The notes below the pieces were generated by a model. The model was not told where the DNA came from. It saw only the letters and a list, made by a program, of their open reading frames with translations, and ran no database searches. The translations under genes were made by a program, and so were the position numbers. A DNA stretch of 64,000 nucleotides from CAKSQF01 sp964568425. Its GTDB lineage: Bacteria > Bacillota > Clostridia > Oscillospirales > CAG-272. The DNA lies in assembly GCA_964568425.1 (NCBI GenBank), contig CAZMPO010000003.1, positions 92,603 to 156,602 on the forward strand, given 5' to 3'. The stretch's first letter is position 1. Every line of letters starts with the position of its first letter. Positions 40,473-50,720 of this stretch are shown piece after piece.

Positions 40473-43361
40473 ATGGAAAAAATAAAAAATAAAGATAGAT
40501 CAAAATACAAAAGACGGGATATCACCAAAAGAGTGCTGTCGATCTTTGCGGCGGCGATCATTTCGGCAGGTCCTGTCTGCACATTTGTCGGATGCAGCGG
40601 TATAAAGAATCTGCTGAATCCGTCTGAAACCCAAATAACAACGGTCGATTTCTCAAATCTGCCCGACGACCCGACGGTCGATATCGATAACGAGGAAGAC
40701 CCCGCGCTCGCCATCACCGAGCTTATGGTGATCAATACCGTCGGCGAGAAGGACGCGTACGGAGACAGGGTTGGCTGGATCGAGATATTCAACCAAAGCA
40801 CCGAGACCGTCATGCTCTCCGATTACGAGATATCGCTCAATGACGAGCTGCCGGTAAGCCTTCCGCAGATGACACTCACCGCAGGCGAGTATGTCGTGCT
40901 TTTCGCCAACGGAAAGAGCGGCGATCGCGACATATCACTTACACTGCCGGTAAAGGGACTCTTGATCCTCAGACACAACGGATTTGCGACCGCAAAGGTA
41001 TCCTATCTCAACCCCAATGCCAACTGCTCCTATCTGCCGCAGACAGGCGCGGAGACATCTCAGCCCACCCCCGGGTATGCGGCGGTCAAGGAAAAGGATT
41101 CGATAGTCATCAGCGAGCTTATGTCGACCAACGATCTCTATCCGGTTGGCGGCAAGCTTTGCGACTGGGTCGAGATCTTCAATGCAGGCGAGAATGCAGT
41201 CGATCTTTCAAATTACTATGCCTCGAACGCCCCGAGCGACCTTTACAAATGTCAGCTGCCGAGCGTTACGTTGGGCGCGGACGAATATCTCGTCCTTTCA
41301 TGCGGAACCGATCTGAACTTCAACCTCTCGAAATCGGGCGATAAGGTGTTTATAACCCGTTCGGACGGCGTGATAGCGTCCTCCTGCACATTTGATGCCA
41401 TGGAGAAGAACACCGCGTGGACATACGATCGCGGTATTATAACCAAGCCCTCGCCCGGATATCCGAATACCGATGACGGCTACCTCACGGCGATATCCTC
41501 GCGTGTCGGACTTATTATCACCGAGGTGATATCCTCAAACAGCAAACATAATGCGATCGACGGCAAGTATTACGATCTTGTCGAGCTGAAAAATGCGACA
41601 GATTCCCCGATAAAGCTCTCCGATTACTGCCTTTCGGATAAATCGAGCAACCTTGCGAGATATATCCTTCCCGATGTAACGCTGGCGGCGGGCGAGTATT
41701 ATGTTGTTGCCTGCGACGGAAAGAATTACGCACCCTTTAAGATCAGCTCGAGCGGCGAAAAGCTCTATGTCTCGAAGACCGACGGAACGGTCGTTGATGC
41801 TCTTGAGATCCCCGCAGTGCCCGCAAACAGAAGCTTCGGACGCTCATCCGACGGGACGCTCGTCTATTTTGCCGATCCGACCTTCGGCAAGGCAAACGGA
41901 GTCGGCTATACGACGATCGTGTCCGCACCTAAGGCAAGCCTGCAGAGCGGATTTTACAGCGGCGCGCAGAATGTGACATTGTCGGGCGAGGGAACGCTCT
42001 ACTATACGACCGACGGCTCGAAACCGACCAAAAACTCGAAGGTCTACGACGGAAAGCCGATCGCGGTAAGCGGCGTGATGTCGATACGCGTTGTGGCATA
42101 CGACGGTGACAGGATCCCGAGCGACGTTACCACATTCAACTACTTTATTGATATTCCCGATTATTCCAATCCGATAGTCAAGATATCTATGGCACAGGCC
42201 GATTTTGACGGAACAAACGGCATTTATACTAAATATAACAATACCGACCTCGAAAAAGAGGCGGGATTTGCCTACTATGTAAACGGCGTGGAGCAGTTCT
42301 CGGTCAATTGCGGAATAAAGCTTTTCGGCGCATCGAGCAGAATGTACGCCAAAAAGAGCTTCCAGCTTAAGTTCAGAACAAAATACGGACTGTCCAAGCT
42401 GAATTATAAGTTTTTCGACGATCTCGATATCACCGAGTTTAATAACATCGTAATGCGTTCGGGCTCGCAGTCGATCATGAAGTATCGCACGATGCTCACC
42501 GATGAGCTTGTAACATCGATCGCCGCGACCTCGGGCAACATGAAAAATGTGCTCGTTCAGGCGTATAAACCGATAAATCTCTATATTAACGATCAGTATA
42601 TGGGTGTCTATTTCTTCAGAGAAAAGATCGACGAGGATTTTGTCGCAAATCATTGGGGCGTCGATCCCGACTCGGTGACCATAATCAACTGGGTAAGCTC
42701 GGTCAAATACGGCTCGTCCGATCAGGGCTGGCACGATCTTTGGGACTTTGTCGCAAACAAGAAGGCGGATCTTACCAAGGATGAGAACTATCAAAAGGTC
42801 ATCTCGCAGATAAATGTCGAGAGCTTCATGGACGTTTATATCATGCGAATATGGGGCGGCGACCGTGACAGCGGAAACATCAGAGCGGCGAAATCTCCCG
42901 ATTATGATAACGGAAGATGGAATTTCCTTCTGTTTGACTGCGACCTTTGCCTCGATGTCGGCGCGACCAAGAACGAACTCGACTATATTATGAACAATTC
43001 GAGCATAGCCAGACTTCATACGCTCTTCAGATCGCTTATGAAGAATGAGAATTTCAAGAAGGAGTTCTTGACTCGCCTCGGATATCATATGAAGAACACC
43101 TTCACTCCCGAAAAGACGCAGGGAAGATTTGATGCCCTTGTTGCCGAGGTCGATCCCGATATGAAGTACAACGTTGAGCGTTGGAAAGACACCTACCACA
43201 AGACCTACGCCGATTGGAAGGCAAACGTAAACGCCCTCCGCAAATCGATCGGTGAGACGAGAATAAAACTCTTTGTCCAGGATGCCGTCAAGACCTTCTC
43301 ACTTACCGAAAGTGATGTCAGGACCTATTTCGGCGAGGAATTTGTGGCATATATGAATTAA
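40473..43361 (+). CDS. Surface protein with lamin-tail, chitobiase-like and CotH domains
   Basis: 962 residues. A basic N-terminus and hydrophobic segment end in FVGC, a possible lipoprotein cleavage site. Three lamin-tail (LTD) domains follow (ITELMVIN, ISELMSTN, ITEVISSN starts), then a chitobiase C-terminal-type module (GTLYYTTDGSKPTKNS). A CotH kinase-like domain follows from about residue 560: NNIVMRSGS, YMGVYFFREKID, FLLFDCDLCLD. CotH proteins are atypical protein kinases of the spore coat or surface; here the domain is tied to an exported protein. ATG 40473 is preferred because GGAAAGG lies about 9 nt upstream, while ATG 40461 abuts it. The substrate is unknown. Confidence 0.87.
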   Translation: MEKIKNKDRSKYKRRDITKRVLSIFAAAIISAGPVCTFVGCSGIKNLLNPSETQITTVDFSNLPDDPTVDIDNEEDPALAITELMVINTVGEKDAYGDRVGWIEIFNQSTETVMLSDYEISLNDELPVSLPQMTLTAGEYVVLFANGKSGDRDISLTLPVKGLLILRHNGFATAKVSYLNPNANCSYLPQTGAETSQPTPGYAAVKEKDSIVISELMSTNDLYPVGGKLCDWVEIFNAGENAVDLSNYYASNAPSDLYKCQLPSVTLGADEYLVLSCGTDLNFNLSKSGDKVFITRSDGVIASSCTFDAMEKNTAWTYDRGIITKPSPGYPNTDDGYLTAISSRVGLIITEVISSNSKHNAIDGKYYDLVELKNATDSPIKLSDYCLSDKSSNLARYILPDVTLAAGEYYVVACDGKNYAPFKISSSGEKLYVSKTDGTVVDALEIPAVPANRSFGRSSDGTLVYFADPTFGKANGVGYTTIVSAPKASLQSGFYSGAQNVTLSGEGTLYYTTDGSKPTKNSKVYDGKPIAVSGVMSIRVVAYDGDRIPSDVTTFNYFIDIPDYSNPIVKISMAQADFDGTNGIYTKYNNTDLEKEAGFAYYVNGVEQFSVNCGIKLFGASSRMYAKKSFQLKFRTKYGLSKLNYKFFDDLDITEFNNIVMRSGSQSIMKYRTMLTDELVTSIAATSGNMKNVLVQAYKPINLYINDQYMGVYFFREKIDEDFVANHWGVDPDSVTIINWVSSVKYGSSDQGWHDLWDFVANKKADLTKDENYQKVISQINVESFMDVYIMRIWGGDRDSGNIRAAKSPDYDNGRWNFLLFDCDLCLDVGATKNELDYIMNNSSIARLHTLFRSLMKNENFKKEFLTRLGYHMKNTFTPEKTQGRFDALVAEVDPDMKYNVERWKDTYHKTYADWKANVNALRKSIGETRIKLFVQDAVKTFSLTESDVRTYFGEEFVAYMN

Positions 43362-43373
43362 ATACAACCTCAG

Positions 43374-43410
43374 AGCCGATCGGAAGGATCACCCTTTCCG
43401 ATCGGCTTTT
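43374..43410 (+). terminator. Rho-independent terminator after the CotH gene
   Basis: AGCCGATCGGAA/TTCCGATCGGCT 12-bp stem followed by TTTT. Confidence 0.9.
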
Positions 43411-43442
43411 GACAGATCAAAGAAAGGAGATCACGGCAGACG

Positions 43443-44405
43443 ATGAAGAATAAAATTCTGCAAAAGGACAATAATCCGTTTCCTTTTTCCGATTCAAATA
43501 AACGATATTATACTTATGACTATTTTCTCCGAAAAAAGTTCGGCAAGAAGATCTGTAAATTGCCGCTCGATATCGGCTGTACCTGCCCGAATATCGACGG
43601 CACGAAGTCGGTCGGCGGATGCATATACTGCTCCCCTCGCGGAAGCGGCGATTTCGCAGGTCAGGCAAGCGAGCCGATCGAGACTCAGCTTTCGTCCGCT
43701 TTCGGGATGATGAGCGCAAAATGGGGGGACGATATCGGCTGTATACCCTATTTTCAGGCGCATACGAACACATACGGCAATCCTGAATATCTCTCCGCCA
43801 TGTACCGCAGAGCACTCGCTTTTGAAGGCACGGTCGGTATAAGCATTGCCACCCGCGCCGATTGCCTTGGCGATGAGATAGTCGGCATTCTGCGCGAGCT
43901 GTCAAAAGAGACCTTTTTGACGATCGAGCTTGGACTTCAAAGTATCCACGACTCGACGGCAGACCGAATAAACCGCGCCCACAGCTATGATGAGTTCCTT
44001 CGCGGCTATGAAAAGCTTTGCGGGCTTAATGTCTGCATCCATATAATAAACGGTCTGCCCGGCGAGGATCACGACATGATGATAAAGACCGCAAAGGAGA
44101 TCGCATCGCTTCATCCTCACGCACTGAAGATACATCTTCTCCATGTGCTCGAGCATACAAAGCTTGGCGAAATGTATAAGCAAGGGAGCGTCGGCACGCT
44201 CTCGCTCGACGAATATGTCAGGGTAGTCTGCGATCAGCTCGAGGTTCTGCCGCCCGATGTTGTGATAGGCAGGGTGACCGGCGACGGTGCGCCCGACGAT
44301 CTGATAGCCCCTTTGTGGAGCAGAAAAAAGCTTGTCGTGATGAACGAGATCGACAAGGAGCTCTATCGCCGCGGCAGTATGCAGTCGGCAAAATGGAAAT
44401 GCTGA
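43443..44405 (+). CDS. Radical SAM protein, YhcC/TIGR01212 family
   Basis: 320 residues. The iron-sulfur cluster motif is CTCPNIDGTKSVGGCIYC, where the long spacing between the first Cys and the CxxC pair is typical of this subfamily. It is followed by YFQAHTNTYG, ISIATRADCLGDE and ELGLQSIHDSTADRINRAH. Related to Elp3-like radical SAM enzymes; the precise reaction in Firmicutes is not established as far as I know. ATG 43443 follows GAAAGGAGATC. A monocistronic gene between a terminator and the cdaA promoter. Confidence 0.92.
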   Translation: MKNKILQKDNNPFPFSDSNKRYYTYDYFLRKKFGKKICKLPLDIGCTCPNIDGTKSVGGCIYCSPRGSGDFAGQASEPIETQLSSAFGMMSAKWGDDIGCIPYFQAHTNTYGNPEYLSAMYRRALAFEGTVGISIATRADCLGDEIVGILRELSKETFLTIELGLQSIHDSTADRINRAHSYDEFLRGYEKLCGLNVCIHIINGLPGEDHDMMIKTAKEIASLHPHALKIHLLHVLEHTKLGEMYKQGSVGTLSLDEYVRVVCDQLEVLPPDVVIGRVTGDGAPDDLIAPLWSRKKLVVMNEIDKELYRRGSMQSAKWKC

Positions 44406-44445
44406 TTTTTAATCTAAAATTCACCGATTTTTCAGCAAAAAAATG

Positions 44446-44474
44446 TTGACATATAAGCAAAAATATTATATAAT
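44446..44474 (+). promoter_or_regulatory. SigA-type promoter of cdaA-cdaR
   Basis: TTGACA (44446-44451), a 17-nt spacer and TATAAT (44469-44474); consensus at every position. Confidence 0.9.
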
Positions 44475-44540
44475 ATATACGGGTCAGTATCATCATTGAT
44501 ATCGGCTCGTAAGACATGCGGGAAAGGACCTGTACAATAT

Positions 44541-45524
44541 ATGGATACCGTTCGTGAGCTGATAAGCGATCTTTGGCGTGCATTTATGAATATGGATCTC
44601 ATCGATCTGCTCGATATCTTCATCATATCACTGCTCTTTTTTTGGGTAGTCAAATTCATACGCGACCGCCGCGCGGGCAAGCTTGCCGCAGGCGTTGTTG
44701 TCGTGCTGGTAGTCCAATTTATCGGCAGCCTTCTTGATCTGACCGCCGTCAATTTCCTGCTTCATAATGTCGTCCAAATAGGTATCACCGCGCTTATCGT
44801 GATATTCCAGCCCGAGATACGCGACGTGCTTGAAAAGATGGGCGGCGTGCGCAATCTCATTCCGCACAGCGAGTCGAAGGATGTCGCACTCGTCAAAAGC
44901 ACGGTCCGCTCGGTCTGCGAGGCGGCGTGCGATATGTCGAGCGACCAAACAGGTGCACTTATCGTGCTTGAGCGAACGACGGGACTTGAGGAATATGTTT
45001 GCTCGGGTACTCTCATCGGCGCGGAGGTCACAAAACAGCTCCTTAAGAATATTTTTTTCAATAAAGCTCCGCTTCATGACGGTGCTGTTATCATAAAGAA
45101 CAATCGCATTCAGTCGGCAGGATGCAAGCTTCCGCTTGCCTCGCATAATATCGACCTCGATTTCGGAACACGTCACAGAGCGGCGATCGGAATGAGTGAG
45201 CGCAGTGACGCGGTAGTAGTTGTCGTAAGTGAGGAAAGTGGTACGATATCTCTTGCGATAAACGGACAGCTTAAGAGAAATTACGATTATACAAGGCTTT
45301 ATAAAGAGCTTATCGAGCTTATGATGCCGCGTCAGCTCTCGGATATCGTCGGCGAGAGAATGACCCAACAGGAAAAGCGTGCGGCGCGCGCGGCAAGAAA
45401 GGCGGAACGCGCCGTTGCCGCGGCAGAGCGCGAACGCGAAAAGGCGCTGTCGGAGCAAAAACAGAAAAAGGAATCGCAGTCGCAATCAGACGGCGGCGAA
45501 CATCGGGACGGAGGTGCAAATTAA
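44541..45524 (+). CDS. cdaA: Diadenylate cyclase
   Basis: 327 residues; makes c-di-AMP from two ATP at the membrane. Three hydrophobic helices occupy about residues 18-90, then the DAC domain with the catalytic DGA motif (APLHDGAVIIKNN) and the RHR motif (GTRHRAAIGMSE). The C-terminus is a charged Ala/Glu/Lys/Gln-rich tail of about 50 residues, longer than usual. ATG 44541 has GGAAAGGACC upstream. The next gene, cdaR, starts on the base after its stop. glmM, the usual third gene, is not here. Confidence 0.96.
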   Translation: MDTVRELISDLWRAFMNMDLIDLLDIFIISLLFFWVVKFIRDRRAGKLAAGVVVVLVVQFIGSLLDLTAVNFLLHNVVQIGITALIVIFQPEIRDVLEKMGGVRNLIPHSESKDVALVKSTVRSVCEAACDMSSDQTGALIVLERTTGLEEYVCSGTLIGAEVTKQLLKNIFFNKAPLHDGAVIIKNNRIQSAGCKLPLASHNIDLDFGTRHRAAIGMSERSDAVVVVVSEESGTISLAINGQLKRNYDYTRLYKELIELMMPRQLSDIVGERMTQQEKRAARAARKAERAVAAAEREREKALSEQKQKKESQSQSDGGEHRDGGAN

Positions 45525-46880
45525 ATGCTTGACTCTAATAAGAACGACCTTCCCGAGAACGAATATGTCGCAAACGAAGGAAAAAGCGACTATGTCGTAA
45601 AGAAAAATCGCCGAAATGACGTCATTGCATATATCTTCTCGCTCGTTGCCGCCATAATCCTCTGGGGCTATGTAATGACCTCGGGTGGCGGAGGCGTTAT
45701 GCAGGTCGTCTTCAATTCGGTCGAGCTGACCTATAAGGGCGAGGCTGATCTTCGCGAAAAATACGGGTTGATCGTCCAAAATGTCGATGAGCAGGTCTCG
45801 GTGACTCTTTCGGGAGATAAAGATGATCTGAAGGGCATAGATGCCTCGGCACTCGACGTTTATGTCGATATATCAAACATTACATCGGCAGGCGAGTATG
45901 TTCTTCCGCTTGTCGCCGACCTCCCGAAGGGACTTAAGTATGAGCTTTCCGCGACGAATGTTACCGTAACCATCGACAAGCCGACAAGTCGCGAATTTGC
46001 CGTGACGGGCGAAAACATAAGGATCAAGGGTACACAGCTCGTCGATTATCCCATAGTTGACAAAAAGCTGAACATATCAAAGGTCACGCTCGAGGGCAGC
46101 TCGGTCAACCTCGACAGGGTGGCAAGCATTGAGATAATCACCGACCAGGTCGGTCAGATCACATCGAGCATGAAGGTCTCGGCAAGCATCGTTTTGCTTG
46201 ACGAGGAGCTTTCCGAGCTTGATCTGCCGATAACGGTCAAGACCGATGCAGGCAGGGATGGTGTCGAGGTATCACTTACCGTATTTATGGAAAAGACGGT
46301 CAAGCTGACACTCGGTACGCAAAACGGCTACCTCGGCAGTGATCAGATAAAGATCACGCCGTCCGAGCTTCGGATAAGAGGCGAGGCATCGAAGGTCAAA
46401 TCGGTAAACAGCATTTCGCTAAAGCTCGATCCGATAAACGAAAAAGAGCTTTTCGCCGACAAGGTCTACAGCGATGTCGATATAGAACGCATCGACGGTA
46501 TCACATATACCACCGCCGACGGAGCTGAGTTTGTGTCGGCAGAGGTCGATGTCAAGGTCAGCAATATAGAAACTCGCATCATCGCGGTCAGAAATTTTGA
46601 GCTTTTCGGCGCACCGTCAGGTGTAGTTATCGCCGATAAGCAAATAATGGTGACCGTTCGTGCCGTTCCGGGCGAAAATGCGGCGATGATGCTTCGCTCA
46701 CTTGAGGAGCACTCGGAAAAGATCAAGCTCTACATTGATTACAGCCTCGCAACATCGGACGGTAAGGTAGGGGCAGTCGTTGTGTTCGACAGCGAATATG
46801 CGGGATATGTTTACGAGGTCGGGCAATACAGCGTCTCGGTCTCCGAGGCAGAGCCCATCGAGCCCTACCCGCAAGAATAA
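45525..46880 (+). CDS. cdaR: CdaR-like YbbR-domain protein
   Basis: 451 residues: a cytosolic N-terminus of about 35 residues, one membrane helix (AYIFSLVAAIILWGYVM) and an extracellular region with four YbbR-type repeats (for instance VDISNITSAGEYVLPLVADLPKGL). Regulates CdaA by contact in the membrane. It starts directly at the base after the cdaA stop, so is translationally coupled; GGAGG lies 5-9 bp before the stop. Confidence 0.93.
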   Translation: MLDSNKNDLPENEYVANEGKSDYVVKKNRRNDVIAYIFSLVAAIILWGYVMTSGGGGVMQVVFNSVELTYKGEADLREKYGLIVQNVDEQVSVTLSGDKDDLKGIDASALDVYVDISNITSAGEYVLPLVADLPKGLKYELSATNVTVTIDKPTSREFAVTGENIRIKGTQLVDYPIVDKKLNISKVTLEGSSVNLDRVASIEIITDQVGQITSSMKVSASIVLLDEELSELDLPITVKTDAGRDGVEVSLTVFMEKTVKLTLGTQNGYLGSDQIKITPSELRIRGEASKVKSVNSISLKLDPINEKELFADKVYSDVDIERIDGITYTTADGAEFVSAEVDVKVSNIETRIIAVRNFELFGAPSGVVIADKQIMVTVRAVPGENAAMMLRSLEEHSEKIKLYIDYSLATSDGKVGAVVVFDSEYAGYVYEVGQYSVSVSEAEPIEPYPQE

Positions 46881-46901
46881 AGGCAAATAACGGAGGATCA
46901 T

Positions 46902-48497
46902 GTGCCGAAAATATTAGTCCATAACATCAAAATATCGGTCGAAAGCAGTGATCCTCATGGAGATGCGATCGATAAATGCGCGCGAATGCTGAAAAAATTA
47001 CATATCAATCCGCTTTCGCTGAATGTTTCCAAGGAATCGATCGACGCGCGCAAAAAAGATAATATATGCTATGTTTTCTCGGTGACGGCAGAGCTGTCTG
47101 CCCTCCCGAGCGAGAAAAAGCTTGCCGATCTCGGAGCGGTCTGCCTAAAGGATGATGCGCTCCAAGTCAAGATCGGTTCGGTCAAGGCAAAACACAGACC
47201 GATCGTTGTCGGACTCGGTCCGTGCGGAATGTTCTGCGCACTTTTGCTCGCCGAATACGGCTACCGCCCGATAGTTATCGAGCGCGGACAGTGCGCAAGA
47301 GAGCGTGCGGCGGCGGTCAATAGATTTTACACCGAGCAGATACTTGATCCCGAATCGAACATTCAGTTCGGCGCGGGCGGTGCCGGAACCTTTTCGGACG
47401 GCAAGCTCATGACGAGGATCAACGATCCGAGGTGCAGTTATGTTCTGTCGAAATTTGTCGAGCTTGGCGCACCCGAGGATATTCTCACAAAAGCCAAACC
47501 GCACATCGGAACAGATATTCTGCTCTCGGTCGTTGAAAATGCTACCTCAAGGATCGAGGCACTCGGCGGCAGTGTGCATTTCGGCACAAAGCTTGAGTGT
47601 ATCGACTGCGGAAGTGACGGCTCGGTTCGCGCAATATCTACAAATATCGGCGATATGCCCTGCGATCTGCTCGTGTTGGCGATCGGTCACAGCTCGCGCG
47701 ATACATATAATTATCTGCTTGACGGCGGCTATGATCTGCGCGCGAAGCCCTTTTCGGTCGGCGTTCGGATAGAGCATCCGCAAGAGCTTATAAACCGCTC
47801 GCTTTACGGCAAATATGCAGATATACTTCCGCCGGCAGAGTATTCGCTCTCCAAGCGCGTCGGCGAGCGCGGTGTTTATTCGTTCTGCATGTGCCCGGGA
47901 GGCGAGGTCGTTGCCGCCGCATCCGAGACGGGCGGTGTTGTGACCAACGGAATGAGCCGCCGTGCAAGAGACGGAAAAAATGCCAATTCGGCAATCGCCG
48001 TCTCGGTGCTTCCTGCCGATTTCGGAGGAGGTGCCATCGAGGCGATCGACTTCTGCCGATCGATCGAGCACCGTGCATTTGTCATGGGAGGCGAAAATTA
48101 CGCCGCACCGTCGCAAAGACTTGGTGACTTTTTTGACGGCAGAGTCGGCGATATTCGCGGCACTGTCGAACCCACCTATATGAACGGCAGGGTGACGCCC
48201 TGCGATCTTCATTCTTTGCTTCCGACATTTGTCACATCGATGCTTGAACTCGGCATTCGCGATTTCGGCAGAAAGATCGATGGCTTTGATATGGCTGATG
48301 CTCTTTTGACAGGTCCCGAGACACGCACATCCGCACCGATAAGGATATTCAGAGGCGATGATATGACAGCTCTCGGACATCGCGGTCTGTACCCCTGTGG
48401 TGAGGGCGCGGGATATGCGGGAGGGATAACCTCCGCCGCTGTCGATGGCATAAACTGCGCTACTCGCATTATGAGTGCCTTTTGTCCCGTCGATTAG
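46902..48497 (+). CDS. FAD-dependent dehydrogenase, COG2509 type
   Basis: 531 residues. An N-terminal domain of about 95 residues precedes an FAD-binding domain with the nucleotide motif VVGLGPCGMFCALLLAEYG and IERG, then GAGGAGTFSDGKLMTR and the C-terminal FAD motif GLYPCGEGAGYAGGITSAAVDG. An uncharacterised oxidoreductase widespread in Clostridia. The start is GTG 46902 with GGAGG upstream. It follows cdaR by 21 bp, probably in the same transcript. Confidence 0.92.
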   Translation: MPKILVHNIKISVESSDPHGDAIDKCARMLKKLHINPLSLNVSKESIDARKKDNICYVFSVTAELSALPSEKKLADLGAVCLKDDALQVKIGSVKAKHRPIVVGLGPCGMFCALLLAEYGYRPIVIERGQCARERAAAVNRFYTEQILDPESNIQFGAGGAGTFSDGKLMTRINDPRCSYVLSKFVELGAPEDILTKAKPHIGTDILLSVVENATSRIEALGGSVHFGTKLECIDCGSDGSVRAISTNIGDMPCDLLVLAIGHSSRDTYNYLLDGGYDLRAKPFSVGVRIEHPQELINRSLYGKYADILPPAEYSLSKRVGERGVYSFCMCPGGEVVAAASETGGVVTNGMSRRARDGKNANSAIAVSVLPADFGGGAIEAIDFCRSIEHRAFVMGGENYAAPSQRLGDFFDGRVGDIRGTVEPTYMNGRVTPCDLHSLLPTFVTSMLELGIRDFGRKIDGFDMADALLTGPETRTSAPIRIFRGDDMTALGHRGLYPCGEGAGYAGGITSAAVDGINCATRIMSAFCPVD

Positions 48498-48537
48498 TAT
48501 TTTCTTTTTTTATTTTTAGTAAAGGGAGGCGACATTA

Positions 48538-50661
48538 ATGCCCGAAAAAATATGGAATATAAAATCGGAGCTTGATGCCGCCGATCCTGCGGCGGTAAAG
48601 CTTGCAAACAGCCTTTCGGTAAGCTCGCTGACGGCACGCTTGCTCATGTCAAGAGGGATCGACAGCCATGAGAGTGCCTATCGATTTTTTTCATTCTCCG
48701 ATAATGTTCTGCACGATCCTTATCTGCTTGCTGATATGGATCTTGCGGTCAAGCGCATCGAGCGTGCTTTGGAACTCGGTGAAAAGATCACGGTTTACGG
48801 CGATTATGACGTTGACGGAGTGACCTCGACCGCTCTTGTTTGGAAGTATCTGAAAGAGCGTGGGGTAAGTGATGACAAGCTCTCCTGCTACATTCCCGGA
48901 AGATCCGAGGAGGGATATGGTGTCAGCAGAGCCGCGATAGATAAACTTGTCCATGACGGTGCCGATCTCGTTATAACTGTTGATACGGGTGTTACCGCGA
49001 TAGATGAGATAGCGTATGCTAAAGAACAGGGCATCGATTTCGTTGTTACCGATCACCATGACTGCAGGGAAATATTGCCGAGCGCGGTGGCTGTAGTCGA
49101 TCCCGAGAGGCAAGACCCCGAAAACAAGTATCCGTTTGATAAGCTCGCAGGTGTCGGTGTCGCATTTAAGCTGATCACCGCACTTGAGATCAGCCGTCTC
49201 GGCAGGGACAGCGACTATCTCAGCGGAATATGCAAACGCTACTCGGATCTTGTTGCCATCGGCACGATTGCAGATGTTATGCCAGTGATCGATGAAAATC
49301 GACTTTTCATCAAAATGGGCATCAAGAAGATGAACGACACCCCATCCGACGCCGTTTCAATGCTCGTCGAGGAGGCAAGTCGAAGGGCTGACGGCAAGAT
49401 CTCGCGCAAGGGCAGCATCAATTCATCGACTATCGGGTTCACACTCGCCCCTCGCATAAACGCCGCAGGCAGAATGGCGCATGCATCCTTGGCACTCGAG
49501 CTCTTTTTGACTGACAGCAGATCTCGCGCAAGAGAGATCGCCGCCGAGCTTTGCGCGCTCAATCGCCGACGCCAGGATGAGGAGAATGTCATCGTCAAAG
49601 AGGCGACCGATATGCTTGCTCGTCGCGGCGTGCCCGATCACGGCGTGCTTGTGATCGCGGGTGACGGTTGGAATAACGGAGTTATCGGCATAGTTGCATC
49701 GAGGATATCCGAAAAATATCACCTTCCGACAGTGATCGTTTCGTTCGACGGAGACATCGGAAAAGGCTCCGGCAGATCGGTCGCGGGCGTTGATCTCGTT
49801 GATGCTCTTTCAAAATGCTCGGATCTGCTTGAAAAATTCGGCGGTCACGAGCTTGCCGCGGGATTGACCGTCAGTCGGGCAAATTACGAGAGCTTTGACA
49901 AAAGAATAAACGAATATGTCAGATCACTGCTGACAGACAGTACCGATCGATCAAAGCTTGCGGCATGTGTGAATGTCGAGTGTGAGGTCTCGCCGCCCGA
50001 GATGACGCTTGCCCAGGCAAAGGAGCTTGAGCTTTTCGAGCCGTTCGGCTCGGGCAATCCCGTTCCGCTCTTTCTTATGAGAGGCGTGAAGATCGTCGAG
50101 ATCAACGAGCTTGCCGTAAAGCATACAAAGCTTACGGTAAGAAAGGGAACATTCACCTTTACCCTTTTGATGTTCGGGTCAAAACGCGAAAATCTCGATC
50201 TTTTGATCGATGATGAGATAGATATAGTTTTCGAGCTTTCGGTAAATGAATTCAGAGGCTACTCGTCTGTCCAACTGATTTGCCGCGACCACAAATTGAG
50301 TACGGGAGTCATATCCGACGACGAGCGCGCAAGCTATCGCCGCGTAAAGAGCGGCGGCAGTTTTTCAAGGGCTGATCAGATCCTCCCGAGCAGAGCCGAT
50401 TTTGCCGCAGTCTACACATGTATGAAACGCAGCGTCGGCATATATGTATCAAACAGAGAGCTTATCGCATCGGGTGTCGGCATCACTTACGCAAAAGTGC
50501 GTATAATAATTGATGTGCTGATCGAGCGCGGACTTGTATCGCTCGCACAAGGCTCGCCAGATAACGATATAGCGATCTATACCCTAAATAAGGTCGAAAA
50601 AAAAGCAGACCTTGAAAGCTCGCCCATATATAAAAAGATCGCGTGCAACATGACCGACTGA
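48538..50661 (+). CDS. recJ: Single-stranded-DNA-specific exonuclease RecJ
   Basis: 707 residues. A 5'-3' exonuclease in recombination and repair. DHH motifs are intact: GDYDVDGVTSTALVW, VDTGVTA, VTDHHDCREI and the fourth motif region RINAAGRMAHA. The DHHA1 domain shows GWNNGVIGIVASRI and GGHELAAGLT. An OB-like domain follows, and the last ~140 residues form an additional winged-helix-like tail seen in some Firmicutes RecJ. ATG 48538 follows AGGGAGGCGAC. Confidence 0.95.
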   Translation: MPEKIWNIKSELDAADPAAVKLANSLSVSSLTARLLMSRGIDSHESAYRFFSFSDNVLHDPYLLADMDLAVKRIERALELGEKITVYGDYDVDGVTSTALVWKYLKERGVSDDKLSCYIPGRSEEGYGVSRAAIDKLVHDGADLVITVDTGVTAIDEIAYAKEQGIDFVVTDHHDCREILPSAVAVVDPERQDPENKYPFDKLAGVGVAFKLITALEISRLGRDSDYLSGICKRYSDLVAIGTIADVMPVIDENRLFIKMGIKKMNDTPSDAVSMLVEEASRRADGKISRKGSINSSTIGFTLAPRINAAGRMAHASLALELFLTDSRSRAREIAAELCALNRRRQDEENVIVKEATDMLARRGVPDHGVLVIAGDGWNNGVIGIVASRISEKYHLPTVIVSFDGDIGKGSGRSVAGVDLVDALSKCSDLLEKFGGHELAAGLTVSRANYESFDKRINEYVRSLLTDSTDRSKLAACVNVECEVSPPEMTLAQAKELELFEPFGSGNPVPLFLMRGVKIVEINELAVKHTKLTVRKGTFTFTLLMFGSKRENLDLLIDDEIDIVFELSVNEFRGYSSVQLICRDHKLSTGVISDDERASYRRVKSGGSFSRADQILPSRADFAAVYTCMKRSVGIYVSNRELIASGVGITYAKVRIIIDVLIERGLVSLAQGSPDNDIAIYTLNKVEKKADLESSPIYKKIACNMTD

Positions 50662-50720
50662 TATCGAGCGTCGGTCGGAACAATATAAATTAAAATATAA
50701 ATAAAACGGAGGTGTTCGGC

